Assembly (NCBI GenBank): GCA_012064385.1
Contig: QRDG01001346.1
Span: 272,510 to 336,509 of the forward strand
Reading direction: 5' to 3'
Source: Puccinellia tenuiflora
Taxonomy: Eukaryota; Streptophyta; Magnoliopsida; Poales; Poaceae
Length of the DNA stretch: 64,000 bases
The notes beneath the pieces are model-generated. The model did not search any database and had not been told where the DNA came from. It was given only the letters and a program-made list of their open reading frames with translations. Positions 10,672 through 20,325 of this stretch are shown here, piece by piece (position 1 is the first letter of the stretch; each line of letters opens with the position of its first letter). The position numbers and the translations under genes are program-made.

Positions 10672-11111
10672 AGCACCAGGGGGACGCGAGCGAGGGGCGC
10701 GGACACTGGCTCATTTCCCCCCGTGAGCTCCATCTCACTTCCTTTCTTAGCTAGCTTAGCACGGGTTGGCTCTCACATACAGCTCAAGAAGCACTTTGTA
10801 GCTCTAACATACTTCACCAGATATAGTCAGACAAGCAGGAGTAGGGGTTTTACCTCCTCCCGAGGGCCCCGAACCTGGGTAAATCGTGTGTGTGTGTGAG
10901 TTGTGTTCTTTGTGTGCGTGTTCGTGCGCGCAATCCCTCCCCGAATCCTCTAGCGTCCAATCGGCCCCACAACTTAAGCCTACCCCTAGGCATCTGCCGT
11001 GACACCACCACGACATGGACTCTACCTTTATTGTGCACCGCACCTCCTCCTTCATCGCCATGTGGTAGCCCTTCCCGCCAAGACATTTGGGGGGAAGAGG
11101 CCCGAGACACC

Positions 11112-11118
11112 TATAAAA
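11112..11118 (+). promoter_or_regulatory. TATA box of the E2 5' LTR
   Basis: TATAAAA in ACACCTATAAAAGGAGG. The identical box is present in the 3' LTR at 19300-19306. The transcript start is expected about 30 bp downstream, giving an R region of roughly 300 bp. Confidence 0.7.
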
Positions 11119-11461
11119 GGAGGAGGGGCACGTTCGGCCAAAGGGTTCCGGTTCAACCTTTGGTTCTTCTCCGATTCTAGGGTTAGCCATTGTAGCCACC
11201 TTGAGCTCGCCAAGCTCGCCCTGTACTGAAACCTCTCCAAGCAAGTGCAATACAACTCGAAGCAGGACGTAGGGGTTTTACCTCACCTAGAGGGCCCTGA
11301 ACCTGGGTAATACCATGCGTTCCTCTCTGCAGTGCTTCCCCGCGACGATCCAGGCGAGCACCATCGCCGAGGCACTGTTGAGGGTTGTTTGATTCCGTGT
11401 TCAGCCCCTTACTCGATCCTTCGTGAGACACACCCAGTTCCTGGGACGGTTCTCCGACATT

Positions 11462-11479
11462 TGGCGCACCAGGTAGGGG
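11462..11479 (+). other. primer binding site of E2
   Basis: TGGCGCACCAGGTAGGGG begins two bases after the LTR end, the position where Ty3/Gypsy elements pair with a host tRNA 3' end. The TGGCGC start is common in this group. I could not assign the exact tRNA without a search. Confidence 0.75.
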
Positions 11480-11510
11480 GCTGAGGCGCATCTTCAACCT
11501 CGACACCGCC

Positions 11511-12872
11511 ATGGCCGGCATCTCTCGCGCCGAACGTCTTGCTCGCCGGACAGCCAGCGCCGCCACCGCTCCCGCGCGGCCGCCCGCGCGGAAGTGCTGC
11601 TCCGGAGCGCCACGTCTACCCCGAGCCCCGCGTCGGGCACCCGGAGGACGACGACATCGACCATGCCGAGGACGACCTCGGCGAAGAGGAGGCTTCCTCC
11701 CTACACCCGTCGCGGGACCGTGCTGCCTCCTCGCTGGGCCGCCCTGCACCCAGCCCGGCGACTGCGCTTCTCATGGCGCAGGAGTTGCTGCAGTCCCGCC
11801 CCACGCCGGAGGCCCATGAGGCCTGGATCAACCGCCTCTCCGAGCTCGTCGGCGCCACTCGCGTCGCTGCTCCTGCACCGTCTCGCTCGCTGGTCCTCTC
11901 TGCACGCGCAGGGGACGTGGCGCATGGCGCGCCGCATGCTCCCCCTCGTCACCCCGCACCCGCTCCCGCTCCAGCTCCACCGGCTCCACCGCAACCTACT
12001 CCAGCCGGGGCTCCTCCTCGCGACAACCGCGCTGTGTTGCACGCGTCATCGCCGCACGACTGCCAAATCGTGCAGCGAGCCCCGGAGGACGCACGCGTGA
12101 GCATCGAGTGCAACCAAGATCGCCACAACCGCGCCGTCCATGACGTCGCCGCCGCGGGGCGCCACCTCCACGGCACCCTCGTCAACGGCCCGGTCACCTA
12201 CGGCACGACGGCCGCGTTCACTCGCAGCATCCGTCGCGTCGTCTGGCCGGTCAAGTTCCGGCCGGATCTCCCTCCGCGCTACGACGGCAAGAACAACCCC
12301 CTGGAGTTCCTGCAGCTCTACACTCTGGCCATCCAGGCCGCCGGGGGCGACGACAAGGTGCTCTGCTAGGAGGACCTCTGCTGGGAATTGGCTTCCCGTG
12401 GCTCACCAACCTCCCCGCCGAGTCTATCAATACCTGGGAGGACCTCTGCTGGTGCTTCGTCGCCAACTTCAAGGGCACGTACGAGCGCGGCCTCACGTAC
12501 AACGATCTCCGCGCCGTGCGCCAGAAGCCTGGCGAGACCCTCCGCAAGTATATCCAGCACTTCAGCCAAGTGCACAACAAGATCCCCAATGCCACCGATG
12601 CGCAGGTCATTTCGGCCTTCCAGGCTGGAGTCACGGATGTGCGGATGCTCGAGAAGTTTGGCATCCACGACAACATCACCACCGTCGTCAAGCTTTTCGA
12701 CTTGGCGGACAAGTGCGCCAAGGCTGAGGAGGGCCGCTTGTTCGTCAAGAACGAGCCAGGGGACCCCGCCGAGGGGTCCAAGAAGAAGAAGAAATCCACC
12801 GAGAAGCGCAAGGCCACTGCGGTCCTTGCAGTGGAGCCAGACGCCAAGCGGCAAAGGCATGCGAGGACCTGA
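11511..12872 (+). pseudogene. gag of E2, broken
   Basis: The first ATG after the primer binding site is at 11511. After about 15 codons the frame that matches gag is another one, open to 12369, so there is an early frameshift. The N-terminal half is Ala/Pro/Arg-rich with an acidic HPEDDDIDHAEDD block. The retrotransposon gag domain starts around PVKFRPDLPPRYDG and NPLEFLQLYTLAIQ. At 12367-12369 a TAG interrupts it, next to a duplicated GAGGACCTCTGCTGG (about 12371 and 12443). The domain resumes in a third frame (GETLRKYIQHFSQVHNK, then DATDAQ-like helices) to a Lys-rich tail near 12785-12830. No zinc knuckle is seen. The product would be a non-functional capsid precursor. Confidence 0.85.
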
Positions 12873-13125
12873 AGAAGTATCTGGCGAGCCCACCCATCAT
12901 GGTTGCCCCACGCCCTCGCCAAGCAGAGCCGGTCCTTGCCAAGCAAAGCTCCGCCTCACCAAGCCCAAAACTCCAGGGCAAGGAAGCAGCCTCTTCAAGC
13001 CTCCAGCCCCATGCCGAGCCTCGAGTGGAGCCAACCGCTGCCACTTCAACAACCACCCTCGTCAAGCCATTCGCGGTCTGGGGGCTGGACTTTCTGGGAC
13101 CTTTCCCGCGAGCGCTCGGGGGCTA
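12863..13125 (+). pseudogene. pol stubs of E2 (RT/RNase H linker and integrase start)
   Basis: Directly after gag the frame from 12863 reads EDLKKYLASPPIMVAPRP, which is the conserved linker between reverse transcriptase and RNase H in Tat-like Gypsy polyproteins. About 135 bp later PFAVWGLDFLGPFPRALGGY appears, the start of the integrase core. Everything between these sites and after them is missing, roughly 4 kb compared with a full pol. Two separate junctions show that pol was removed in at least two steps, or that the family was formed by template switching. Confidence 0.75.
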
Positions 13126-14680
13126 CCCTCGGCGCTCCCCTCGGTACTCAAGGGCCTCAAGCCGAGAAGCTTCAAGCACCTCAAGGCCAGCGGCAAGCAC
13201 TGGATCGATGAGCACCCCTCGGGGGCTGAGCCCCTCGCGGGAGCCATCGCGCCACCCCTCGCCGGGGCCCCGTCTTTCGTGAGGTTAACCACCTCACGAG
13301 GCTCGGGGGCTCGCGCCGCCTACGTCTAGGCTCCGGCCTTCGTGAGGCTGATCCCCTCGCGAGGCCCCGGTCCTCGCTGGAGACCCCCCGTGCAGCCACG
13401 GTAAAAACATCAAGGCTTCCTCCCCGTGACAGCCACCCCGTGCAGCCACGGTAAAAACGTCGTGACCAAGGTCACATCCTCCACGAGGAAAAGCTTCGGG
13501 CTCCCCTCTCTACTATACATTGCCGCGGGCCGTTCGAGAAGACTCCCAAGCCACCGCGCCTCGGCAAGGTGACTTCTTCAAGCACCATGCCTTGGCGAGG
13601 TGGATCCCCATGCCCAGCCATGGTGGACCGCAGGCTCTACAAGCCACCCCCGCATAGGGGCCTCCTCTGAGCTCTCTCTACATGCATCGCCTCGGGCACA
13701 CCCCCTCGAGAGTCTCAGCCACAGCATGTGGAACCCCATGCCTGACATGGCGGATTTTGTATTTCTGGCTATGCTAGTGTAATGAACCTCTGTTTCAGGT
13801 CAATTTGAACCTTTGCGCATCGTGCCAGCAAATGTTGTTGCTTCAGTAAGCTCTTATGATTTTGCTTTTCATTCTCGCTCGTATGATCCCTCCTGTGTAT
13901 CTCACGAGCGGGGGCTAGCATGGTGCCCTGCCACAGGAACATCCCGGCAGCACCTCAAACCCAAGGGATCCGAGCTCTGAACTCACGGGTCAGCTCTCAT
14001 GCATGTCAACTCCCAAGGAGCTCTGAACCCATGGGCCGGCTCCCGCGCACGTCAACTCACCAAGGACCCTGGTGCCTGTTCTCCTCGCGAGACACACATG
14101 AAGGAACCTACGAGCACGCATAATTTATCTAGCCATATATTGCTTGTGGGTATGCCTATCTGTCCAAGCGCAGGAAAGCAGGCTCTCCAAGCCTCAGGCA
14201 ACCTCAAGGCGAAAACACCTCGTCAGGGAACCAACACCCTCTCCAAGGCGAAAACACCTCATCAAGGAACCAACACCCTCTCCAAGGCAAAGCGCCTCGT
14301 GAAGCTAAGTCCAGACACTTGTTTGAAATCCCTTTTGCTGGTTTCATCCCTCGAGCCTCTTTTCTCTCTCCTACGCCTCATGGGCTGCTTGCACGTTAAA
14401 GGGGAGCCCCAAGCATCACGACTTGGGAGCTCTTACCTCTTGAGGCCTCACGCACCCCCCGGCCTTGTGGAGCCCTGACTCTCGCATACCGAAGCAGTGG
14501 TGGTGTAGCGCTAAGAGAGGGTCCTAAGATGTAGAGCGAAAAAGACATGAAAGGGAAGACAAAAGCCTCACGAGGGATATTCACCAAGCAAACTAAGATT
14601 AAAGCAAGTCTTTACAAAGCTATTACAAATGAAAGGCTAAGATAATCCGTGCCCCTGCACGTCCAGATACAAGTGGGAGC
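13126..14680 (+). other. non-coding internal region of E2
   Basis: No supported reading frame. GC-rich with many CTCGCGAGG/CTCGTGAGG strings, like those in the LTR U3. CCCCGTGCAGCCACGGTAAAAAC occurs as a near-direct repeat at about 13387 and 13437, and a 39-bp tandem lies at 14205-14282. It sits between the pol stubs and the end of the antisense gene, so it may serve as the 3' untranslated region of both converging transcripts. Confidence 0.6.
14205..14282 (+). repeat. 39-bp tandem repeat, two units
   Basis: Units 14205-14243 and 14244-14282 both begin CAAGGCGAAAACACCTC and differ at two positions. A third partial unit begins at 14283. Confidence 0.85.
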
Positions 14681-17600
14681 TCAGGCCGTCGCACCCCCCA
14701 AGGTGCCAGCTCTGTCCACGGCAGCCTCTGCCTCCTCCTCCTGGGCATCCTCCTTGTCGTCGCCTTCGTCCTCATCGACCACGACTTGGTCGAATTTCTT
14801 GGCGTACGCCTCGGCGGCTTCCCGCGCCTTGTTGCTGACGTTGACCGGCGCCGTCATGGCCTAGAAGTCAAGCGAGGGCTGGAGCCTCGCGAGGTTGCTG
14901 AATATGCGGCTGGTAGCGATGATGAGGAGATTGCGGCTCTCCTCCACGACGCGCTCGTCGAAGCCCTTCGCGGTCTCTTCAAGCTGTCCGAGGAATTGCT
15001 CGAAGAAGAACGAGTACGCGGCCTCGTCGTCGCTCCCTGCGGAAAAGGGGGGAACCTCGATCCTCAGGTCGTCCCCAACGGCGCGCGCACGGGCCACCAA
15101 GCCTTGGAGCATGAGCTGGCGTTGGCGCGTCATGGTCCGCCCATGCTCCGCGTTGCTCCGTGCCTCCTCCACAAGGTTCACGACCGGCCCCACCTGCTGG
15201 TGGAGCTCGCTCAAGTCCTTCTCCAAGGCGGCGGCTCTCCCTTCCGCGCGAGCCTGGGCCTCCTTGGCGCTCTGGAGGCGGGAGGCCATCTCTTTCTCCT
15301 GCTTCTCGAGCCCCTCGATCTGGTGCTGGAGCTCGTTGCGTTTCTTCGTGAAGCGCTCCTCTTGCTTCTTGCCTTCGCGTCGTAATCGTTGGCGAGATTT
15401 TGGCGGATGAGGTTGACCCTGGTGTCAACCTCATCCTGGATTCTTTTCTGCTTCATCGCGAAGTCGGCGTTGGCCTTCTCGTGGCGCTCCGCGTAGCTAG
15501 CCTCGTTCTTGGCCACCAGGCCCTCGCGGTCCTGCAGCTGCCCCTCGCGGGTGGCCTGGTCCTCCTCGAGCAGCTGGACCTGCTCCTCGCGCTGGCGCAG
15601 CTCCTTCTCGCGGAGGGAGAGCTCTCCCTCGCATCGCGTCAGCTCTGCCTCGCGCGGCGCCAGCTGCCCCTCGCGAGCATCCAGCAGCTCGCGGAGCTCC
15701 TTCAGGCTGGCCTCTACAACCTTGGAGTCCGCAATAAATTTCTGCTCTGCGGCCGCTATCTCCTGTTGCTTGGAGGCAGTCTCCGCCTCGAGCGCCTCCC
15801 GGGCGGCGTCCAGCTGGTCCATGACCTCCGCCGCCTCCCGCTTGATGCTGTCGCGGGTCTCCTTGGCAAAGCGGATCGCCTCCTCGCGCACCGCCTGGGC
15901 CGCCGCGTCCAGCCGGCGGCACATCTCCACCCTCTCGTGGAGAAGGTCCCATGCTTCGCCAAGCCTTGCTCGCTCCTCCTCCCTGGCGGGCTCTTCCTCG
16001 GCGAACTACGCCTCTAGCTCATCGAGCAATTGCCGCGCTTGATTGAAGACGACGCTGCGGCGGGCCGCGCGAGGGCGCGGCTCCCGCAGCGCCAAGGTCC
16101 CCTCGTCGCCGTGGGGTGCAGAGGCCTCGACGCTCGTCGAGGCACCCGGGGCGCCCTGCCTCGGGCCCACGGCCGCTTCTGGCGCGGCCTGGGGGCTCGT
16201 GCGGGCGCCTCCCTCGCTGCCCGCGTCAGGAGCCCTCCGGGGGCTGGGCGTCCTCTCGCCCCCAGCTCCGGCGTCTGTGGGCTCCGGAGGCGCCTCCGCC
16301 TCTTGCTCTTCAGGGGCGCTTCCCGCCCCTTCCGTGGTGGCCGTGTCCGCCACGGCCTCGGGCGCGTCAGCCCTTCTTGTGGGAGCCTCCTCCTCCTCCG
16401 GAGGCGGCTCCATGATGATCTCTTCATCCACCCTCTCCTCCTCCGTCGTCTCCTGCTGTACGGGAGGAGTGGCAGCTCGAGTTGGCGACGGCGCCACCTC
16501 TTCGTTCACCTCCTCTGTGCGGTGCTCACCCGCGGGAGGAGTAGCAGCCCGAGTTGGCGACGGCGCCACCTCTTCGATCACCTCCTTAGCGCGGTGCTCG
16601 ACCGCGGGAGGAGTGGCGGCCCGAGCTGGCGACGGCATCGCCTCTTCAACCACCTCCTCCGCGTGGTGCTCACCCGCGGGAGGAACAGCCACCTGCTGCG
16701 GCTCGTCGGCCACAGGCATCTCCTCGGCGACGCTGGCGGTCTCCCCAAGCTTGCGGAGCCGCCGCCTCTTCGGCGCCGCAGTTGTGCTGAAAGAAAGACA
16801 AACAGAGATCCTTCAGGAGGGTTTTCGAAAGCAAGATGCTAAATGAAAAGAAAGGACCAAAGCTTACTCGTCGGCCATCCTCCACACCCTCTTCTTCGCC
16901 TTTGGTGGCTGGAGGTTGCTCGCTCTAGCCTCCTTGTGAGGCGCTCCTGCCTCCTCGCGAGGAGCACCCCTCGCGGCGGTGGCTTTCGGGTCGTGGATGG
17001 ACTTGGTGCGGGGCTCGCAGCGTCCCCCGTGCCGCTGCTTCTCTCCTCCTCCGTGGCGTGTCGGGAGCGAACCACGCGGAAGGCACCTTCGTCATCGCTG
17101 GAGGAGATCACATGGAGGTCCTCGCCAGCCGGTGCGCTCCTTGAGGAGCCCGCATCACCTCCCGAGGGGTCGGCGCCTCTCGAGGCCTCGTCCTCGCCAG
17201 AGTCCTCTCCCTCGTCCGGCTCCGGCGACTCGTCCATGTGCTCCGGCTCCGCCGCCCACGGGTTGGTGCGGGGCCCGCGGTGCCCTGCGGGCACGATGCC
17301 CCATTCGTCGAACACAGGCAGGCGCCTGCGGTGCTCCTCCACGCTTTCTTCAACAAAGCTGAAGAGCGTCCGGGCCTCGTCGCTGGTGGGGGCTGGGATG
17401 TCCCTCGTGGCGAAGAGGATCCCCATGATCGGGTGCAGCACCTCCCGCTTGAAGTTGTCCGCGCACAAGCGCATCCCGTCCTCCTTGCCCGTGTACCGCC
17501 ACACCGGCTCCGAATGCTACTGGAGGGGGGCGATGCGGCGCCTCGTGAAGTCCTTCGCCACCATCTGGCCGGTGAGCCCGTCGACGCGAAGCCTCCGTAT

Positions 17601-18296
17601 GCACTCGTACACCTCATCAAGCTTCGGGCCCTCGAAGTCTGCGCTCGCCCAGCGCGCCCACTTCCTCGGCGGCGCCACGGGCACCTCCAGGAGAGGGTTG
17701 GTCCCCTTGGTGTCGACGAAAAACCACCGCTTGCGGAAGTCCTCCACCTTCTTCGTCACCTTGGTGATGGCGTTCTCACCGCACCATGCGATGGGAATGT
17801 AGTTCTCGCTTCTGGCGGTGGAGATGCGGAAGGAGACGCATCCGAGCCGCTCGTTCGACGCGGTGTTCCGGAGGGAGTAGAAGCTGCGGAAAAGTGCCAC
17901 CGAGGGATGGATGCCAATGTAGGCCTCGCAGAGATAGGCGAAGATGGAGAGAATAAGGATGGAGTTGGGGTGAAGATGAAGAAGCTGGATCTGGTACGCC
18001 TCCAGAATCGCCAAGAGAAAATCGAAGAAGGGAGGAACAAGGCCGGCGTAGAGAGTATGGAGAAAGATGGGGTACTACCCCTCGGGAAGCCTGCTACTGG
18101 TCGGCCTCATCTCGGTGGCGCCGTGCTCGTTGGTGCTCGCGGCCGCCAGGTAGCGCACCCTTGCAATCGCCGTCGCGTGAATGCGGGACTCCGGTAGCGC
18201 CCCCTCAAGTGCAGCACCCCGCGCCGCTGCCGCAGACTTGCCGGCCTGCATCGTGGCCTTTCCCTTCGCCAGATCGGTTGCCTTCTTGGGCGCCAT
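14681..18296 (-). pseudogene. antisense spliced gene of E2 (aORF-E2)
   Basis: Minus-strand start at 18296 (MAPKKATDLAKG). The N-terminal region (18070-17520) has LYAGLVPPFFDFL, SVALFRSFYSLR and SENYIPIAWC, typical of the plant 'putative gypsy type transposon' proteins. Then come an acidic/Ser-rich segment, an intron (16867-16787, CGA|GTAAGC and CTTTCAG|CAC), three 24-residue Pro/Glu-rich repeats, and a long coiled coil (16000-15000) with heptads such as LREKELRQREEQ. The frame ends with TGA at 14681. The copy has four in-frame stops, all TAG (18075, 17517, 16006, 14861), and one-base indels near 17045 and 15372. Intact length would be about 1180 residues. Its function in the life cycle is unknown. 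Confidence 0.82.
16461..16676 (-). repeat. three 72-bp in-frame repeats in aORF-E2
   Basis: CGGGAGGA recurs at 16461, 16533, 16605 and 16677, an exact period of 72. Each unit codes for 24 residues of the type EEVAPSPTRAATPP plus an EHR block. Keeping a multiple of three suggests expansion while the frame was still translated. Confidence 0.85.
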
Positions 18297-18413
18297 CGCT
18301 GCGGTGGAGATGAGGATCTTGGAGGCGGAGTGCTCTGGGAAGAAGAAGATGTTTTGGGGGAAGTGTGCGGAGGAGTTATGGAAGAAGTGACGGGCGCTGT
18401 CTGCGCGCGCAGG

Positions 18414-18422
18414 CTTTATTGG
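18414..18422 (-). promoter_or_regulatory. weak TATA/CCAAT-like box for aORF-E2
   Basis: On the minus strand GGCCAATAAAGCC lies 120 bp upstream of the start codon at 18296. It is not a canonical TATA box, but its place matches the boxes before the antisense genes of A and G3. Confidence 0.35.
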
Positions 18423-18599
18423 CCAAAAACCAAGGACGTGGCGGGCCCCACCGGGTCGCCCGTTGAAGACGAGGAGATCGTGGCCGCGGGCGCAACCGCT
18501 GCGCCCCACGTGTCGCGGCCCAGGCAGGCACCGTTGGGCCCTCGACGCTTCGCCTCCATCCATGGGCTTCGGCGTGCCCATCGCGGGCCCGGGGGCTAC

Positions 18600-19646
18600 T
18601 GTCGGCACAGTGGAAACCAGGGTACCACGGGCCGGCCTGCCAGGGCCCACAAGATTCTTCAGAAGATTTCGCTAAGGACCAGGCTCTGCTAGCCTGGCGA
18701 GCCTCGCGAGGGTTTTTTCCCTCGCGAGGGACCTCTCCTCCTCGCCAAGGGTCTTTCCCTCGGCGAGGGACCTCTCCTCGAGAGGGCATCTCGGATGACA
18801 CCTGCAAATTCTGCTAAGGACCAAGCCGAAAGGCTTGGCGAGGCCTTTTGCCTCGCAAGGCTTCCTTCCTCTTGAAGCCAGCTCTGTCTCCGCGGCAGAG
18901 CGCACATGGGCTCTACACCCTCCGCAGAGTGATGACCGCGCCAGTGCGCGGTGACGGCAGCGCCACAGTTGCCATTCTTGTGTATAAAGGAGTCAACAAA
19001 GCTGCACCAAGCAAAGGAGCCCCAAGAATTGCCACTTTGGTGATAAGGGAACCGTCTGCAGCTACCCTCCAAGGACGACGTCACCGTGGGACACATCCCG
19101 CCTCAGCAGCGCCAGCCCACCATCCTGTTTGGACGGTGGCTTTTCCAGCTTTGGTGACGCTACCCCCTGCCGTGGACCGCGTCCATGGACTTTACCTTTA
19201 TGGTGGACTCTACCTTTATTGTGCACCGCACCTCCTCCTTCGTCGCCATGTGGTAGCCCTTCCCGCCAAGACATTTGGGGGGAAGAGGCCCGAGACACCT
19301 ATAAAAGGAGGAGGGGCACGTTCGGGCAAAGGGTTCCGGTTCAACCTTTGGTTCTTCTCCGATTCTAGGGCTAGCCATTGTAGCCACCTTGAGCTCGCCA
19401 AGCTCGCCCTGTACTAAAACCTCTCCAAGCAAGTGCAATACAACTCGAAGCAGGACGTAGGGGTTTTACCTCACCTAGAGGGCCCTGAACCTGGGTAATA
19501 CCGTGCGTTCCTCTCTGCAGTGCTTCCCCGCGACGATCCAGGCGAGCACCGTCGCCGAGGCATGTTGAGGGTTGTTTGATTCCGTGTTCAGCCCCTTACT
19601 CGATCCTTCGTGAGACACACCCAGTTCCTGGGACGGTTCGCCGACA
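18600..19646 (+). repeat. 3' LTR of E2 (1047 bp, uninterrupted)
   Basis: TGTCGGCACAG...GTTCGCCGACA, preceded by GCCCGGGGGCTAC (polypurine tract) and followed by the target duplication CACAC (19647-19651). TATAAAA at 19300-19306. It gives the unbroken sequence of the site where the solo LTR entered the 5' LTR. Confidence 0.93.
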
Positions 19647-19651
19647 CACAC

Positions 19652-19718
19652 ACTGGACCCCTATGGAGAACAGAACAGGCCGTGGAACATAGCACAGCTA
19701 CATCCATATTACAGCTAA
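19652..19718 (+). pseudogene. last residues of G3 pol, part 3
   Basis: Joined to the frame at 8597, the sequence reads on to RPWNIAQLHPYYS and a TAA at 19716-19718. This is the standard C-terminus of Tat-like Gypsy polyproteins. It shows that E2 inserted about 20 codons before the stop and fixes the orientation of G3. Confidence 0.88.
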
Positions 19719-20325
19719 GTCATGTAAGCCACATAGCGAGCTTGGCCCAGAGAGAGCCTCGCAGCATGTAGGCAGCAGTGTAGCAAGTTAGAAATGCCCA
19801 GAGAGAGCTATGCAACATTATAACACGCTTATTATGATCAAAGGAATAAAGCCGACTTCTCTACAGTAAGAGTTTTGTCGAGACATACAGTATATGCGTC
19901 TTTATTTTACATTAACTTTTATCATAGGTCCTTGGGGGTTTGTCTTTCAGAAAAATTCAAGTTTTAGACTCTTGGACCTGCCAAGAAGCCAAACTTGTTC
20001 TTGATTTTTATTGGTAAGTTAGATGCAACTCGCACAATATGGCTAGACTAAAGGCATGACTTGTTTCGAACTCCTATGAGGCCTAAGAAGGACTTAGGAG
20101 GTTTCGAGCTTGTCAGAGCAAACTATTAGCAAAGTCATGCGATGCCTACTTATCAAAAATAAAATCAAAAGGGTAGTGAAACCGAAAACAACTTGCATAA
20201 AAAGGCAAAAGCATGTACTACAACCAGTCAAGTTTTCTAGGTGTACAGCACCAAAAGAATAAAAGTTTTACAGCCACCGCATAAGTTATTATTACATCTA
20301 ATAATCATCCAAAGGATGACTTTCC
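19719..20325 (+). other. non-coding spacer between G3 pol and its antisense gene
   Basis: No supported frame. AT-richer than the flanks. A short direct repeat, GCCCAGAGAGAGC, occurs at about 19744 and 19797. It would hold the 3' ends of the two converging transcripts. Confidence 0.5.

Larger units (their letters stand above)
9206..11015 (+). repeat. solo LTR (1810 bp) nested in the E2 5' LTR
   Basis: Starts TGTCGGGGATGTAACCCC and ends ACCACCACGACA, with duplication TGGAC at 9201-9205 and 11016-11020. The uninterrupted sequence is seen in the 3' LTR. It is of the same family as the element A LTR (shared 3' end and TATA region) but about 920 bp longer, because the U3 holds a tandem array. No internal sequence, so a solo LTR that arrived after E2. 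Confidence 0.92.
8598..11459 (+). repeat. 5' LTR of E2, interrupted by a solo LTR
   Basis: Matches the 3' LTR at 18600-19646 in two blocks, 8598-9205 and 11021-11459. TATAAAA lies at 11112-11118 in CACCTATAAAAGGAGG. The U3 has repeated CCTCGCGAGG-type palindromic blocks around 8690-8790. The end CTCCGACA is followed at once by the primer binding site. Confidence 0.92.
8598..19646 (+). mobile_element. Gypsy-type element E2, complete with both LTRs but non-autonomous
   Basis: 5' LTR 8598-11459 (1047 bp once the nested insert is removed), 3' LTR 18600-19646 (1047 bp), both TGTCGG...CCGACA. The target duplication CACAC is at 8593-8597 and 19647-19651. A primer binding site follows the 5' LTR and a G-rich GGGCCCGGGGGCTAC tract precedes the 3' LTR. 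The internal 7140 bp hold a damaged gag, two short pol stubs, non-coding sequence and a long antisense gene. Protease, reverse transcriptase and most of integrase are absent, so it depended on a partner. By eye the LTRs differ at about two dozen positions, mostly transitions, suggesting insertion on the order of one million years ago at usual grass rates (inference). Confidence 0.92.

Noticed and set aside
15400..17800. Long plus-strand frames rich in Ser, Arg and Leu, up to 319 codons.
   Set aside because: Opposite-strand shadows of the coiled-coil and acidic regions of the E2 antisense gene, in GC-rich sequence.
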